Part shown: one piece after another, positions 10,101 through 18,911 of the stretch
How positions within the stretch are numbered: the first letter of the stretch is position 1
Layout of the letters: each line of letters opens with the position of its first letter
The notes under the pieces: model-generated
Databases searched by the model: none
The model's input: only the letters and a program-made list of their open reading frames with translations
What the model was told of the DNA's origin: nothing
Source: Amoebophrya sp. AT5.2
Lineage: Eukaryota; Sar; Dinophyceae; Syndiniales; Amoebophryaceae
Assembly (NCBI GenBank): GCA_005223375.1
Contig: RXOD01004087.1
Coordinates: 1 to 29,302, forward strand
Direction: 5' to 3'
DNA length: 29,302 nucleotides
Program-made: the position numbers and the translations under genes

Positions 10101-10868
10101 TCCTCTGGCGAGGCTGGCGCTCGCATTGCCGTAAGCCCGTCCTCCTCCAAATCCTCCTCGTGCACCTCGTCTACTGCTGCGATTATAAAAAGGCTGCATG
10201 GCCCCTGCACTGCTGCTGGTGGGATTTGTGCCGGCCACGTGCTGGGCAACATTCTGCGGGCCCATACCGTTTTGGCCTCGAAGCTGGAACTGGATGGGGG
10301 AAGGGGAACCGTAACCGACGTCGCTACCCGCGTTTCCGTACCATGCAGGCGAAAACGCTGGGCCGTTACTTGTACTTGGTTCATCTTCGAAATTAGTACG
10401 TCCTCGGTCGACACCATCTGCATCTGTCTCAGCATGATCTGGCGGATAGATGCTTGCGAAGTGGTGCGTGGCCCTGGCGAGGAATTCGTTGTCGGCCGTG
10501 GCGGAGACCAGCTTCATGTCGCCAAATATCGCGTACAGGAGCTGCAGGGTCAGCGCGGCAGCCGTGACCGCGATCGCCGTTCTTCGAGCGGTTGTCGTCG
10601 TGGCTGTGTTTCCTGCTCCGAAGGCTGATGCTGATGAAGGGGCTCCGCGGTCAAATTTCATCTGTCGCATTCTGTGGTCTCCCCGCTTTTCCTTGATCGT
10701 GGTCATGATGCTTGCTCCTACTTGTTGGAATGTCTGACCGGTCGTCCGTTTGTACCGTCGCGACCTCCCGCGGTGGGAAGAACGGTCCCGCAGGAGCGAC
10801 GGTTTTTTGTCGCGAAAAGGCGGATACTCGTGGTCCTTTTTTTTTTTTGGCTGGAGGGCTCTAGCCAT
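7122..10868 (-). CDS. Large disordered protein with one N-terminal membrane segment, 1248 aa
   Basis: An uninterrupted 1248-residue frame from the ATG at 10868; an in-frame ATG at 10706 (residue 55) is an alternative start. The first 80 residues are very basic. One hydrophobic segment is at about 97-115 (AIAVTAAALTLQLLYAIFG), which could be a signal anchor. The rest is mostly Pro/Ser/Ala/Arg-rich and likely disordered. Three short aromatic patches stand out: SPAWYGNAG (near 10340), NAAWYHDNFYA (near 9360) and GLAWYLRAHEHF (near 9030). The last 250 residues contain a Cys-rich part with CTIC (near 7635) and CNAVYCPC (near 7435), but the RING C-x-H core is absent. Many antisense frames here are composition shadows. 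Family and function are not recognised. The reading frame is well supported by its length; cryptic introns are possible. Confidence 0.65.
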   Translation of the reverse strand: MARALQPKKKKDHEYPPFRDKKPSLLRDRSSHRGRSRRYKRTTGQTFQQVGASIMTTIKEKRGDHRMRQMKFDRGAPSSASAFGAGNTATTTTARRTAIAVTAAALTLQLLYAIFGDMKLVSATADNEFLARATHHFASIYPPDHAETDADGVDRGRTNFEDEPSTSNGPAFSPAWYGNAGSDVGYGSPSPIQFQLRGQNGMGPQNVAQHVAGTNPTSSSAGAMQPFYNRSSRRGARGGFGGGRAYGNASASLARGAATSGASSSSAASAPAYVIRDVVERMPPAAVQIGSSNTRTTSQSPFVFPDADVADPGGSLWQTQTQTQIAVGGSTTAPNSSQGPPPHPQPNGDSDYPSLLTEQSAVVRAFPEQQAVTFGSSTAAASRRERAAASTRERERSVVATPPPPARERPRGPSHRTTITTASSASAGAGPPPPGPHVTGVTRAPALPRTRSVRMMVRSPRRGWRSRSRSATRPGSSRGRGPRPQRSPSSPRHDFDLNAAWYHDNFYAAEEAPAERPRRRDQRSRSPAPPPHRRIRRLGDAVRPRADVGVPLPTSWATPVPRPHDEDSDASNSPSAVVAAPSIRPGPGGPQTPRTATDADLELNRAGLAWYLRAHEHFAGGDELWLPPAATPTSPASLPPTPSAGGESLLDPIGDLAEPMLPSTQLMQAVQLPQEQLQDDAQQQAAVAPTTPQPANRSRAGAPPTPQAPARRRRHLRRTLSEAPEMPTAVLMPTPTPSRPTTLRPTSEVVPEPVPDEHEDEPRTPGDEVRATSEEEPRRSTSGSASGDTDSTTAGSAYAGDADADERWNFVSLMRMLRERAPEEPGPARPAGSQTGLQSGHLPSSTDYLIHDRSVVVSAETGGGRATGTGGRGTLTQAAAEVAAEAPRPLTLPPLPPSLSAIFGGSPSSSARVLPLPPLPRQHALGSTRPPAPQTGGPNRTRSSNFSTPAPQSAAGWSKLPERLEKWLGNDFVGEKWTKDYDETKDLLHTLVNSTIGSSGCRGCGCSSCMIPSPGVGREVEVEEQHPGQKWKKRKIEEGGSQSFCCDAVADRRTCWTQEEKAGVLMSSKSSATPASCTICMEDMQARRFHIRLVHDNISSFQGNRYRSTSSAKPKEDAFSVKIETKTTMLVPAEGQNGVRCNAVYCPCVFKAHPARGLDDIESCTSSLSNQELLDRCCSMKILKRDRILASVFGSCGSLVLFLDLRRSRARTDSNAHADAACASASPALQLRHDSLARERERCDTVQE

Positions 10869-11906
10869 AAGGGCCAGGACTCGTGGTCGTGGTCCACCAT
10901 GCCGATAATATATAGGGCCAAAAAAAAACCGTGCGACGGCAAGAGAGCGTCGTTACGCTTCGCCTAGACTTACAGAAGTTGAAGTTCTACTAATCTACAA
11001 AACAACTTCTATACTCGCGTCCCCGAAATTAATTTTCGAATGTCGTGTACGTGTAGCTAGGTGCAATTTATGGCGGATAACAAGAGCAGCCGTCGTGACC
11101 GCGACGAGCGCGAACCGGACTTGGACTAGATTTGTTTTTGTTTTTGTTATGGTAACAAAAATGCTGATGCTAATGCAGCAGATGAAACGACCAAAAATAT
11201 ATCGGTCGCACGCTCACGTGGCATACAGCCCATACTAGATGGCACGCCTAGGCCTTACGATGATTAGTTTAACTTTAATTCTTATTAAGTCGATGTGATG
11301 CGATGTAGGTCTAGGTGTCTGTTGCTTGGTGTACCTCACGGTATTAACGGGCGTGGAAAAGTCATCTATGTTCTTGACGATATCGATTTAAACGAGCTTG
11401 CATAAGATGCACACCTTCTGTGAGTCGGATTGAGCACGAGCAGCACTGAGAACATTCAATCTTCTATGAGTAATCACGGAGATCTGTGGTTCTCGACGAC
11501 AGCGTTCCGCGTTCTTTTTCACCTTGTTCAGGAACACAATGAATCTCAATCACGAACGCGAACAGCAGGAGCAACGTCAGGATCGCTAGATCGAGTACTC
11601 AGTGGAGCAATGCTCTTGATCATTTCGATTTTACGTCGACGTCGAAAGAAACTACTGCCGCGAACTCATCGGCAAACAGGTGCAAGAAGAAGAAGAAGAA
11701 CACTGCAGAAGTGGATTTTCTTCTTCCCGTCATTTACCAGCCCATATCTGCGGCTGCTTGTTTCCTCAAAGAATTCACCTGTGTGTTGATAGATAAAGGT
11801 CAGAACCAGTGAAAGAGGAGGTGGCAACATGAGCACAGCGTGGCAGGGTAGGTTCGGTTTCCTGTATGATCATCATGGGTAGCGTAGTAGTCCTGGACTT
11901 GCTTCT
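10869..11906. other. Intergenic, no gene recognised
   Basis: About 1040 bp between the 1248-aa gene and the SKI2 stop. It contains an AT-rich stretch (10970-11290) and, on the plus strand, several overlapping open frames between 11430 and 11812. All three plus frames are long there, so openness is not evidence of coding. A 19-residue plus-strand frame at 11070-11129 is highly charged but too short to support. Confidence 0.45.
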
Positions 11907-14900
11907 TCATTCCAGGTACAGGCTCGGCATGAAGACGATGTCACGCTTCACGGCTGTGATGCAGTCCATCGCGAGCAGCTCCAGCGACGTCATGCCCCCG
12001 TGGAAGAAGGCGAGCGTCTTCAGTTTTCGCAGCAGCTCCTCCAGGGACTTCAAGCACCGTACCAGCACGCCCTCCTGCAGTTCGCTTTGGTCGCACAAGT
12101 CCAGGAACGATATGCCGCTCGCCCACAAGTACGCCTCCGTGGCAAACCCAATCGGGGAGCAGAGCTTCTCCCACTCCGCCCCCTCAATCCAGACGCCGAA
12201 GTCGTCTTCGAGCGATTTCTCCAGAAGCCTGTGCTTGTCGACGAGTTTGCGCTTCAGAAGGTGGAGAAAGTCAGGCGACCCGGCGGGCAGGAGCCGGTAG
12301 TGGGTCGTGGTGGTGCTGGCGGTTGATGCTGTATTCTCCGGCTTCTTGTTGATGTTTTCGGGGGTTTCGTCCGTTGACTTATTTCCACCCTTGTTTAGCG
12401 AGTTCACGATGTCGACCAATGAGGTTTCGGTGGCGCTCGCATGTTGCACAGCGTTGGTGCAGCCGAGGAAAGCGGAAAGGAACGCACAGAACTCAGGGAC
12501 TTCGATGCGGCGATTTTGCCGCAGGTACGCTGCGAATTCGGGATGGTCCAAGACCGGCGAATACTCGTGCTGGTTCCGCCGTTTACTCCTCTGTTCGCGC
12601 TGCCTTCTCCTTTTGCTGGCGCCATCGGCTCTGCGTTTGCGACGAGGGTCGAGCGATAGTTTCCCTTGGGGCTTGTCCGCTGGTGCCGCAAGATCGTTCT
12701 GCATCCGAACCGCACGCGCGGCCATCGAGCGGGCGCCTGGATCGAAATCGAAGGCGGGGCTGTACTTCTGCTCCCTACTGCTGTACGTCGGGTCCACCCA
12801 ACGCAGAAATTCGGCCAGCGGTGGCGGCTTCTTGTGCCTGCGCTTCAGTTCGGAGATGCTTTTTCTACTGTTCTCGACGGCATTTACCCTTGCATCGTTG
12901 TTCGCTGCCGAAGAGGTGCTGCCGCCAGAAGACGAGACTTCCCGATCCGAGGATTCCCGATCGGAGCTGTCATCAGAGAAAGAGGACCCGCGCCCACTGC
13001 TCGCGTAGGCCGCGCTGCTTTCGCTGCTGGTGTAGCAATCGCTATCGTCATCGCTGTCACCTCCGTTATCCTCCATGCGCTGGCCAAATCCGCCGAACCC
13101 GGCTCCCTCCATCTGCTGCACGTAGTAGTCCCGCAACTGCCCCTCCGTATCTGCATCCGGCAAATACTCGCCTAGCACTTCGAACAGCACCTCGACAAGC
13201 GTGATCTCGTCTGAATTCAACAGTTCTGCCGCGAAAACACCCTTCACGGGCGTGAGGCGGTAAGAGCAGTTGTTACAACTAGAAGAATTACCATCAATCT
13301 CCTCGTCGTATTCGATGTAGCCCAAGTGGTGCAAAAAGGCCGCCATGCTCTCCACCTGATTGTTGTAGTACAGGCTTTGTTCACTCGTGTCGTATTTCAA
13401 GCGTTTGATCTCTTTGCGCAGCTGGTGCGCCCGCGCACTGCGATGAAACAGGGTCGCGAAGAGATCCGCTGAGAGTGGCACACGACTACCGCTTCCTTCA
13501 TCGTCCTCGTGATCAATGCAAATGCTAGTATTGACCACGGCGCGATTGGTGGTGATGAGCGCATGCAGCCTCTTCATTTTGTCCTGGGTCTGGAACAGCT
13601 CGAGATCCAGAGCTGCACCGCTAGACGCTTTGTTCATCCCAGCGGCTCTCAGGTCGAGAAGCTGGCGCGGAGGTACTAACTGTGTACTTCCCGTCGGCGC
13701 GAAGATTTCTGCCGCGATGGCGTCAATGTGGGCCCTGTACGCGACGAAAGAATCCGCGGTCTTGATGTTGGCGTCGTTGTGATCAGAGGCAGGCCCCGCT
13801 ACAGAAGGCAGCCTGACCACAGCACTTGATGCTCGTGCTACAAGTAATCCAGATGCGCCAGTCGATGTCGTCGGTTCGAGGCCGATGTTTTCGTCAAAGG
13901 AAATGGACGCTGCCGTTGCCATTCCACCTACCGAGGAGGCCCCAGCGGTAGAGGTTCCTCCACCGACCGAGGCGGTGGCACCAATTTTGTTGCTCATGGT
14001 TCTGGCAGAAAAATTTTCAGCCGCCCAGCGCTCCGCGGTGAGTTTCGAGTCCTGGAACGGAATTGACGTCCCGTCCATCACGAGGGTGCTGCGAATGATT
14101 TCTTCCAAATGATGCGATACTGCAGAGGGTACCGCTTCGTCAGACACAAAAGCGACGTGCGCCGGCGACACCTGCAGAAACGCCGCGTAGCTGTCGTCGC
14201 GATCGAGGGGAAAGAACCCAACGGCGAGGTGGTCGGAGGCGACTGCGCCAGCTGTCTGCATGAGGCTGTCGATGGCTTTTTTCTGCAGAACAACGAGCAC
14301 GAGCATCTGATCGGTAGGCGTTTGCCCCCCGGCGCCAATCGGCGTAGTCTCTTTGCTAGACGTTTGCCCCTCATTTTTTCCCGCGAGCGGCTTCATGTTG
14401 AGGTGCTCGAGTGCTGTTTCCAAATCCGCCTCAGCCTTGGTAGTGCCGCCGCCAGCTACAAATCTGTCCGCAGCTTGCTTTCCAAGTCCGCCCTGAACAC
14501 CATCGCCAGAAGCGATTTCGGTTTTCTCCAAGAACCGCAGAAACACGGACTGGCAGATCGGCAAAACCTCATCCAGCCTAAGGGCCAGTATCCTCCCGGG
14601 AGCGAAAACCTTTTTTCGCAGTTGTGCGCTCCCCTGAAACACACGCCGGATCCAATTTCCTGCACAGTGCGCATACAGCATCTCGGAGTGGAGCACAAAG
14701 TAGTCCACTGGCGACAGGAGGCAATTGTGTTCTGTGTCGTACACTTCTTCCAACCTGAGCCAGTGGTCCTCTGGCAACACCTTCCTGCTCTCGTCGAAGT
14801 GTTCCAGACTGAGGCTCGCGATTTCTTGTTCCTTCTGCTTGATGAGTTTCTTCTTCGAGGGGAGGTGGCGGGCGCGGTCCATCTCGAGGAAGCTCTTGGC

Positions 14901-17774
14901 GGTCATGTCGAGAATACTCAGCTTCTTGCTCGTACTGGCGCGCGTACTAGCAGCTGCGCGTGGGAGCTTTGGCGGAGCTTCCCTTGGGTCGCCTACGCTT
15001 TCTTGTTTCCCGGCAAATGATCCAACAGCGCCTGCGCCTTCAGGCTGTGGTGCGTCGTGGTCGGTCCCGAGCCCGACCCCGGCCGCAACTCCAACTCCCT
15101 CCAGCGGCCCCATTCCTCCCCCGCCCGCTGATAGCAACATCTTGAAGGTCACCCGGAACTGGCTCTTGAGCGGGTTTACTTTCGACATCATCATTTTCGA
15201 GAGCTCCATTTTGTCGGGCAGCTTGTCCCCCGCCGCCAGGATGTACACGAAGCCCCGGTCGTCCTTGCCTCGCCTGCCCGCCCGCCCCGACATCTGCGTG
15301 TACTCGTGCGGCTTCAAGTAGCGGAACACGCTCCCGTCGTGCTTTTCCAGCTGCGTGAACACCACACTGCGCGCCGGCATGTTCACGCCCATGGCGAAGG
15401 TTTCCGTGGCGAACAGCACCTTCAGGAGCCCCTGCGAGAACAGGATTTCCGTCACCTCCTTCACGATCGGGAGCAGTCCGGAGTGGTGCACCCCGATGCC
15501 GCGCATCGCGAGCGACTTCGTGAGTAGAATGTGGGGCATGCTCAGGTCGGCCGGGGACAACCGCGCGTCGAAGGCGTCGTAAAGAATCTTCGCGATGCGG
15601 GACTTCTCGTTTGCGGAAGAAGCGGCGGCGGCTGGATCCGATCCACCATCTACATCCTCATTGTTCCCGGCGGCACCGTCTGCTGCGGCGCCGTTGTGGT
15701 CTTTTTTATTCGCGGAGATCGCAGCTCGCATTATTGCCGCGGCCTGCTGCGTGAGCGCGTCCTCAGCATCATCGCTCTCGGAACCGTCGTCGTCGTCGTC
15801 CGTGAAAGCGTCTCTCACCTTCGGTCTGCTCTTCCGCTTTGCAGACGAAAAAGCCTCGTCCTGCATTTTCGTGCGCTGTTCTTCAAGTTCGGTTTCTCTT
15901 TCTACTGGGTCTACTTCGGTCGCTATGACGTCCTGAACTCCCGTCGTTCCACCGGTCGTTTGCTTTCCCTGAATCCCTCCTCGACGCCTGTTCGGCGTTA
16001 AAAAGTCAATGCTCTCCGGAAGTCTTGTTGCGAAGTCTACGCACTTTTTTCTTGAGAAGACGAAAATCGTTGCCGGCAGCTTGTCCTCTTCCTTCAACCG
16101 CCGCAGGAGGATTTGCAGTTGCTGGCTCTCGTTTTCCTGCTTGGCATAGGGGTTGTTTCTATTTCCCCCAAGACCGGCCCCGCCCGACATACCGCCGGGT
16201 TTGGACCTCGTCACTTTCTCGAGCTGGAAGGTGATTTTCACCGGCAAATCGCTCGCCTTCAGAATTTCCTGTATCTCCTTCAACGGTAGATCGGAGACGA
16301 TCTTGTCGTTGACGGCGTCAATTTGCCAGCCGGGCTTGACCCCAAGCTTGGCCGCGGGCTTTGTAAAGTCGGACTGGTTCACCTTTTCAACGGTGTAGCC
16401 GATCACTTGCTCCTTGTCCGCGTCTCCCTCTTTGTCATCTTTCTTAGGCTCGTCAGTTGCAGCAGGAGGAGGAGCGGGACCAGGAGCTGTCTTTGGCTTT
16501 GCTTTTGCCTTCGCCCCCTGTTGGCCACCCCCGCCAGGCGCGCCCTTTCCGGCTTGATTTTTGTTCCCTCCTTTCTTCCCCGATCCTTTGGGGTCCAGCC
16601 TTTCCTTTGCTGATGAGCCGATAGTTTTTTCTGGTTGAGCGACGGTCGAGACCGGCGTCATCCCGAACGGTCGTCTGTCGAACTCGAACGTCACCGTCTT
16701 CTGCGTGGACCGCAAGATCTTCGCTGTTTCCTTTTCCTTCTCAGCGAGTGCGATTTGCTTCCAAATGTTCACGAAGTCTCGCTCGTTTTGCACGAAGGTG
16801 GTCGTCGCGCTGGAACTGCTGCTGGCGGACGAGGAGGACGTTGACGCAGCTGCGGCAGTCCCCGCGGCCGTTCCCGCTCCCGACACTCCACCAATTCTCG
16901 GCTTCAACAGATCCCATACTTCGCCCTTGTGCATCAGCTTGTGCTCGAGCGGCGTCGGCCGGTAGTCCGTCGACACGTGGTAGAGTTTGCGTCCCTTCAT
17001 CCGCCCCAGCCATTCTCCGAACTCAGATACGTTCGAGACTGTTGCGCTCAAAAACACCATGGATATCAGCCGCGGCAGCAGGATGATCACCTCCTCCCAC
17101 ACCACGCCGCGCTCGTAATCGTTCAGGTAGTGGATCTCATCGAAAATCACCCAGGCCGTGTTCCCATCGGAAATCAATTTCTCTTGCTCTTCATGATCTG
17201 CTCCCGCTCCCCGCCCCGCGGTTCTGCCATGCCTCTCCTGATTCTGGTACAGCATGCAGCGAAGGATCTCGGTGGTCACGATCAGCACGTCCGCATCCGG
17301 GTTCAGCGACACGTCGCCGGTCACGATTCCGACGCGCGGCCGACGGCCAGCACGCGGGAAAGCACCAGTTCCATCGTGGAGGTGGTTCCCAAGAACATCT
17401 ACATTTTCTTCTTCGCCTGGTCCAACGCCATCGAACTTCTGGCGGAATTCCCGGAACTTCTGGTTGCTCAGTGCCTTGATCGGGCTGGTGTAGAAAACCC
17501 GCTTCCCGCGAGCCAGGGCGTCGGCAATAGCGTACTCAGCGACTGCGGTCTTGCCAGCTGAGGTGTGCGCCGCGACAAAGACATTTTCGTTCCGGTGCAC
17601 CCTGTGGATGGCCCGTTTCTGAAAGTCATCCAACTCGAAGGGAAAGTTGAAGCGGAGCCCGTCCCGGAATTCGTCAGTCCAGAATTTGCGAATAGGGGTG
17701 CGGTTGTCGTCGACGGCGTAAGACTTGTTGGGCTTCAGGGTCGACGTTGATGCAGCTGTCGCGGGGGCCTCCAT
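11907..17774 (-). CDS. SKI2: SKI2-type DExH RNA helicase with PDZ-like insertion, 1955 aa
   Basis: ATP-dependent 3'-5' RNA helicase of the cytosolic Ski complex, which feeds mRNA to the exosome. Single exon, 1955 residues against about 1250-1290 in yeast and human. In order: PFELDDFQ Q-motif region at 45-52; motif I AAHTSAGKT 68-76; SPIKALSNQKF; motif II DEIH 212-215; SAT 243-245; PDZ-like module 359-521; RecA2 with FVFSRKKC at about 571-578; motif V ATETFAMGVNMP 789-800; motif VI QMSGRAGRRG 827-836; LKSQFRVTFKMLLS; winged helix and arch region; DSHCT C-terminus ending VKRDIVFMPSLYLE. SKI2 fits better than MTR4 because of VFVAAHTSAGKT, DYERGVVWEEVIILLP, RPTPLEHKL and KHDGSVFRYLKPHEY. Length excess comes from the PDZ-like piece, an acidic insert at about 590-725, and a Ser/acidic plus Arg/Lys-rich insert within the C-terminal domain. 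Confidence 0.95.
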   Translation of the reverse strand: MEAPATAASTSTLKPNKSYAVDDNRTPIRKFWTDEFRDGLRFNFPFELDDFQKRAIHRVHRNENVFVAAHTSAGKTAVAEYAIADALARGKRVFYTSPIKALSNQKFREFRQKFDGVGPGEEENVDVLGNHLHDGTGAFPRAGRRPRVGIVTGDVSLNPDADVLIVTTEILRCMLYQNQERHGRTAGRGAGADHEEQEKLISDGNTAWVIFDEIHYLNDYERGVVWEEVIILLPRLISMVFLSATVSNVSEFGEWLGRMKGRKLYHVSTDYRPTPLEHKLMHKGEVWDLLKPRIGGVSGAGTAAGTAAAASTSSSSASSSSSATTTFVQNERDFVNIWKQIALAEKEKETAKILRSTQKTVTFEFDRRPFGMTPVSTVAQPEKTIGSSAKERLDPKGSGKKGGNKNQAGKGAPGGGGQQGAKAKAKPKTAPGPAPPPAATDEPKKDDKEGDADKEQVIGYTVEKVNQSDFTKPAAKLGVKPGWQIDAVNDKIVSDLPLKEIQEILKASDLPVKITFQLEKVTRSKPGGMSGGAGLGGNRNNPYAKQENESQQLQILLRRLKEEDKLPATIFVFSRKKCVDFATRLPESIDFLTPNRRRGGIQGKQTTGGTTGVQDVIATEVDPVERETELEEQRTKMQDEAFSSAKRKSRPKVRDAFTDDDDDGSESDDAEDALTQQAAAIMRAAISANKKDHNGAAADGAAGNNEDVDGGSDPAAAASSANEKSRIAKILYDAFDARLSPADLSMPHILLTKSLAMRGIGVHHSGLLPIVKEVTEILFSQGLLKVLFATETFAMGVNMPARSVVFTQLEKHDGSVFRYLKPHEYTQMSGRAGRRGKDDRGFVYILAAGDKLPDKMELSKMMMSKVNPLKSQFRVTFKMLLSAGGGGMGPLEGVGVAAGVGLGTDHDAPQPEGAGAVGSFAGKQESVGDPREAPPKLPRAAASTRASTSKKLSILDMTAKSFLEMDRARHLPSKKKLIKQKEQEIASLSLEHFDESRKVLPEDHWLRLEEVYDTEHNCLLSPVDYFVLHSEMLYAHCAGNWIRRVFQGSAQLRKKVFAPGRILALRLDEVLPICQSVFLRFLEKTEIASGDGVQGGLGKQAADRFVAGGGTTKAEADLETALEHLNMKPLAGKNEGQTSSKETTPIGAGGQTPTDQMLVLVVLQKKAIDSLMQTAGAVASDHLAVGFFPLDRDDSYAAFLQVSPAHVAFVSDEAVPSAVSHHLEEIIRSTLVMDGTSIPFQDSKLTAERWAAENFSARTMSNKIGATASVGGGTSTAGASSVGGMATAASISFDENIGLEPTTSTGASGLLVARASSAVVRLPSVAGPASDHNDANIKTADSFVAYRAHIDAIAAEIFAPTGSTQLVPPRQLLDLRAAGMNKASSGAALDLELFQTQDKMKRLHALITTNRAVVNTSICIDHEDDEGSGSRVPLSADLFATLFHRSARAHQLRKEIKRLKYDTSEQSLYYNNQVESMAAFLHHLGYIEYDEEIDGNSSSCNNCSYRLTPVKGVFAAELLNSDEITLVEVLFEVLGEYLPDADTEGQLRDYYVQQMEGAGFGGFGQRMEDNGGDSDDDSDCYTSSESSAAYASSGRGSSFSDDSSDRESSDREVSSSGGSTSSAANNDARVNAVENSRKSISELKRRHKKPPPLAEFLRWVDPTYSSREQKYSPAFDFDPGARSMAARAVRMQNDLAAPADKPQGKLSLDPRRKRRADGASKRRRQREQRSKRRNQHEYSPVLDHPEFAAYLRQNRRIEVPEFCAFLSAFLGCTNAVQHASATETSLVDIVNSLNKGGNKSTDETPENINKKPENTASTASTTTTHYRLLPAGSPDFLHLLKRKLVDKHRLLEKSLEDDFGVWIEGAEWEKLCSPIGFATEAYLWASGISFLDLCDQSELQEGVLVRCLKSLEELLRKLKTLAFFHGGMTSLELLAMDCITAVKRDIVFMPSLYLE
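16212..16700 (-). other. PDZ-like domain inserted in SKI2, split by low complexity
   Basis: Residues 359-375 read KTVTFEFDRRPFGMTPV, the strand and GLGF-like loop seen at the start of many alveolate PDZ domains. Residues 457-521 carry VIGYTVEKVNQ, AAKLGVKPGWQIDAVNDK and a final strand PVKITFQLEKV, the usual remainder of a PDZ fold. About 80 Lys/Gly/Pro/Ala-rich residues separate the two parts. The module sits in the linker between RecA1 (SAT motif) and RecA2 (FVFSRKKC), where yeast Ski2 has only an Arg/Gly-rich stretch. PDZ domains bind C-terminal peptides, so a docking role is a reasonable inference. Confidence 0.65.
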
Positions 17775-18911
17775 CTTGTTCTTCTCGTTGAGTGTTAGTG
17801 TTGCTTTGATTTCGTGCGGTCTACTTCTGCTAGTGGTACCATACTACACTGCGACTACCAGTAGGAGTAGGTGTAGAAGAAGAAGTATCCTAGTAGTGCT
17901 GAAGTGCAGTGCTGGTGGTCGTCGTGGTATCATTGATTCAAAATCAAATCAAATACAATTTTTAAACGAGCAGAGGTTCTATGTTGCTGCTAACGTGCCT
18001 ATTCGTATTCATTCAGTGGACCATCTCCACGTCCAAGGTAAACCAACTGGTTTCGAGACAAAAATAGAGAATCAATGCCGGTCAAGCGAGGCAGCTAATC
18101 ACGAGACGAATTGGAATTGCGCATCGATCATGAGATCATAGAGATGAAGATGATGGAGATGATTATGGTCGGTGCTATTTCACGAGGATCGCCTTCAAAT
18201 ACATCGCAAATTTCATGTTGATTTGAGCCAGGACCTGCAAGCATAGCCATATGTTTTTTAAATCTTTAGTACCTCTTCAACTACGTCTGTCAGGAATTTT
18301 GAGTTTTCTTCACGACGGCATTTATGGCTACTTATGCGCGTTTTCGCAATCCAATCGCATCAACGCGGACAACTTACGATGAACATCGACACATCGATCG
18401 TTGTAAATGAAAATTCAAAACGAGAGGGGGAACAACGTCAACAAATGCTATTGCGCCGCGACAGGCGCGCTCCTCTCATACTCATCCCATCTTTTTATAG
18501 TATCGAATACTTTTTCTTGTCGCGCAAGGTACGTTGCTTTTCAAGGGCAGTCTTTCGAGTCGCGTTCGCTCGTGAGCACCGCGCCAGCAAGATTGGTTTA
18601 GATATCTCGCAGCTCATGTCCAGCCCTCCTGCAGCCGCACGGGAAGGTTAAAGACAGAGAATGGGGACGATCGGCGACCAGCGAAGACTTTGAGGATGAG
18701 GTGGTCACTGTGCAAATCATGATGAAGGAGACAATAGTCGCGGCTGTTTGGTTCTGCAACGGCTGTGTTCCAGAATCCTCTCATGCCTTTATCGGTTTTT
18801 TCAGCTGCGGCGCTATACATTTAGTAGCACAAGAGTAAGAGACCGACTCAGACAGCACAACGCATCAATTATGGCTCCACGTCCGCTCCTCATCAGACAG
18901 CCTGTTGCTCC
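17775..18911. other. Intergenic with one candidate small gene end
   Basis: About 1.1 kb between the SKI2 start and the UBE2W stop. The SKI2 leader near 17775-17900 is rich in GTA/CTA triplets on the plus strand. The only coding-like signal I can single out is the exon pair at 18175-18359, listed separately. A minus-strand frame at 18614-18820 has no recognisable features. Confidence 0.4.
18175..18359 (-). CDS. Candidate last exons of a small unrecognised gene
   Basis: Minus-strand frame 18359-18273 reads ...KCRREENSKFLTDVVEE and meets a GT donor (GAG|GTACTAAAG). An AG at 18235 (CTTGCAG|GTCC) opens a second frame in phase, 18234-18175, reading VLAQINMKFAMYLKAILVK then TAG. Joined they give a smooth amphipathic helix-like C-terminus. 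The intron would be only 38 bp, shorter than every other intron here. Without splicing the first part ends after VLKI. No ATG is present in the first part, so an upstream exon would be needed. I do not recognise a family. Confidence 0.25.

Noticed and set aside
10903..10915. TATA-like sequence upstream of the 1248-aa gene
   Set aside because: Dinoflagellates generally lack TATA promoters, and an AT-rich run of this kind is expected by chance.
11430..11812. Plus-strand protein-like frames in the gap after SKI2
   Set aside because: All three plus frames are open together and no motif is visible, so openness carries no information here.
14109..15020. 303-codon plus-strand frame, and similar ones at 12374-13204 and 8783-9520
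   Set aside because: They are antisense to SKI2 and to the 1248-aa gene, whose GC-rich, stop-poor composition opens the opposite strand; the SKI2 sense frame carries all the helicase motifs.
18614..18820. 68-codon minus-strand frame next to UBE2W
   Set aside because: No recognisable features, and a second minus-strand frame is also open over the same bases.
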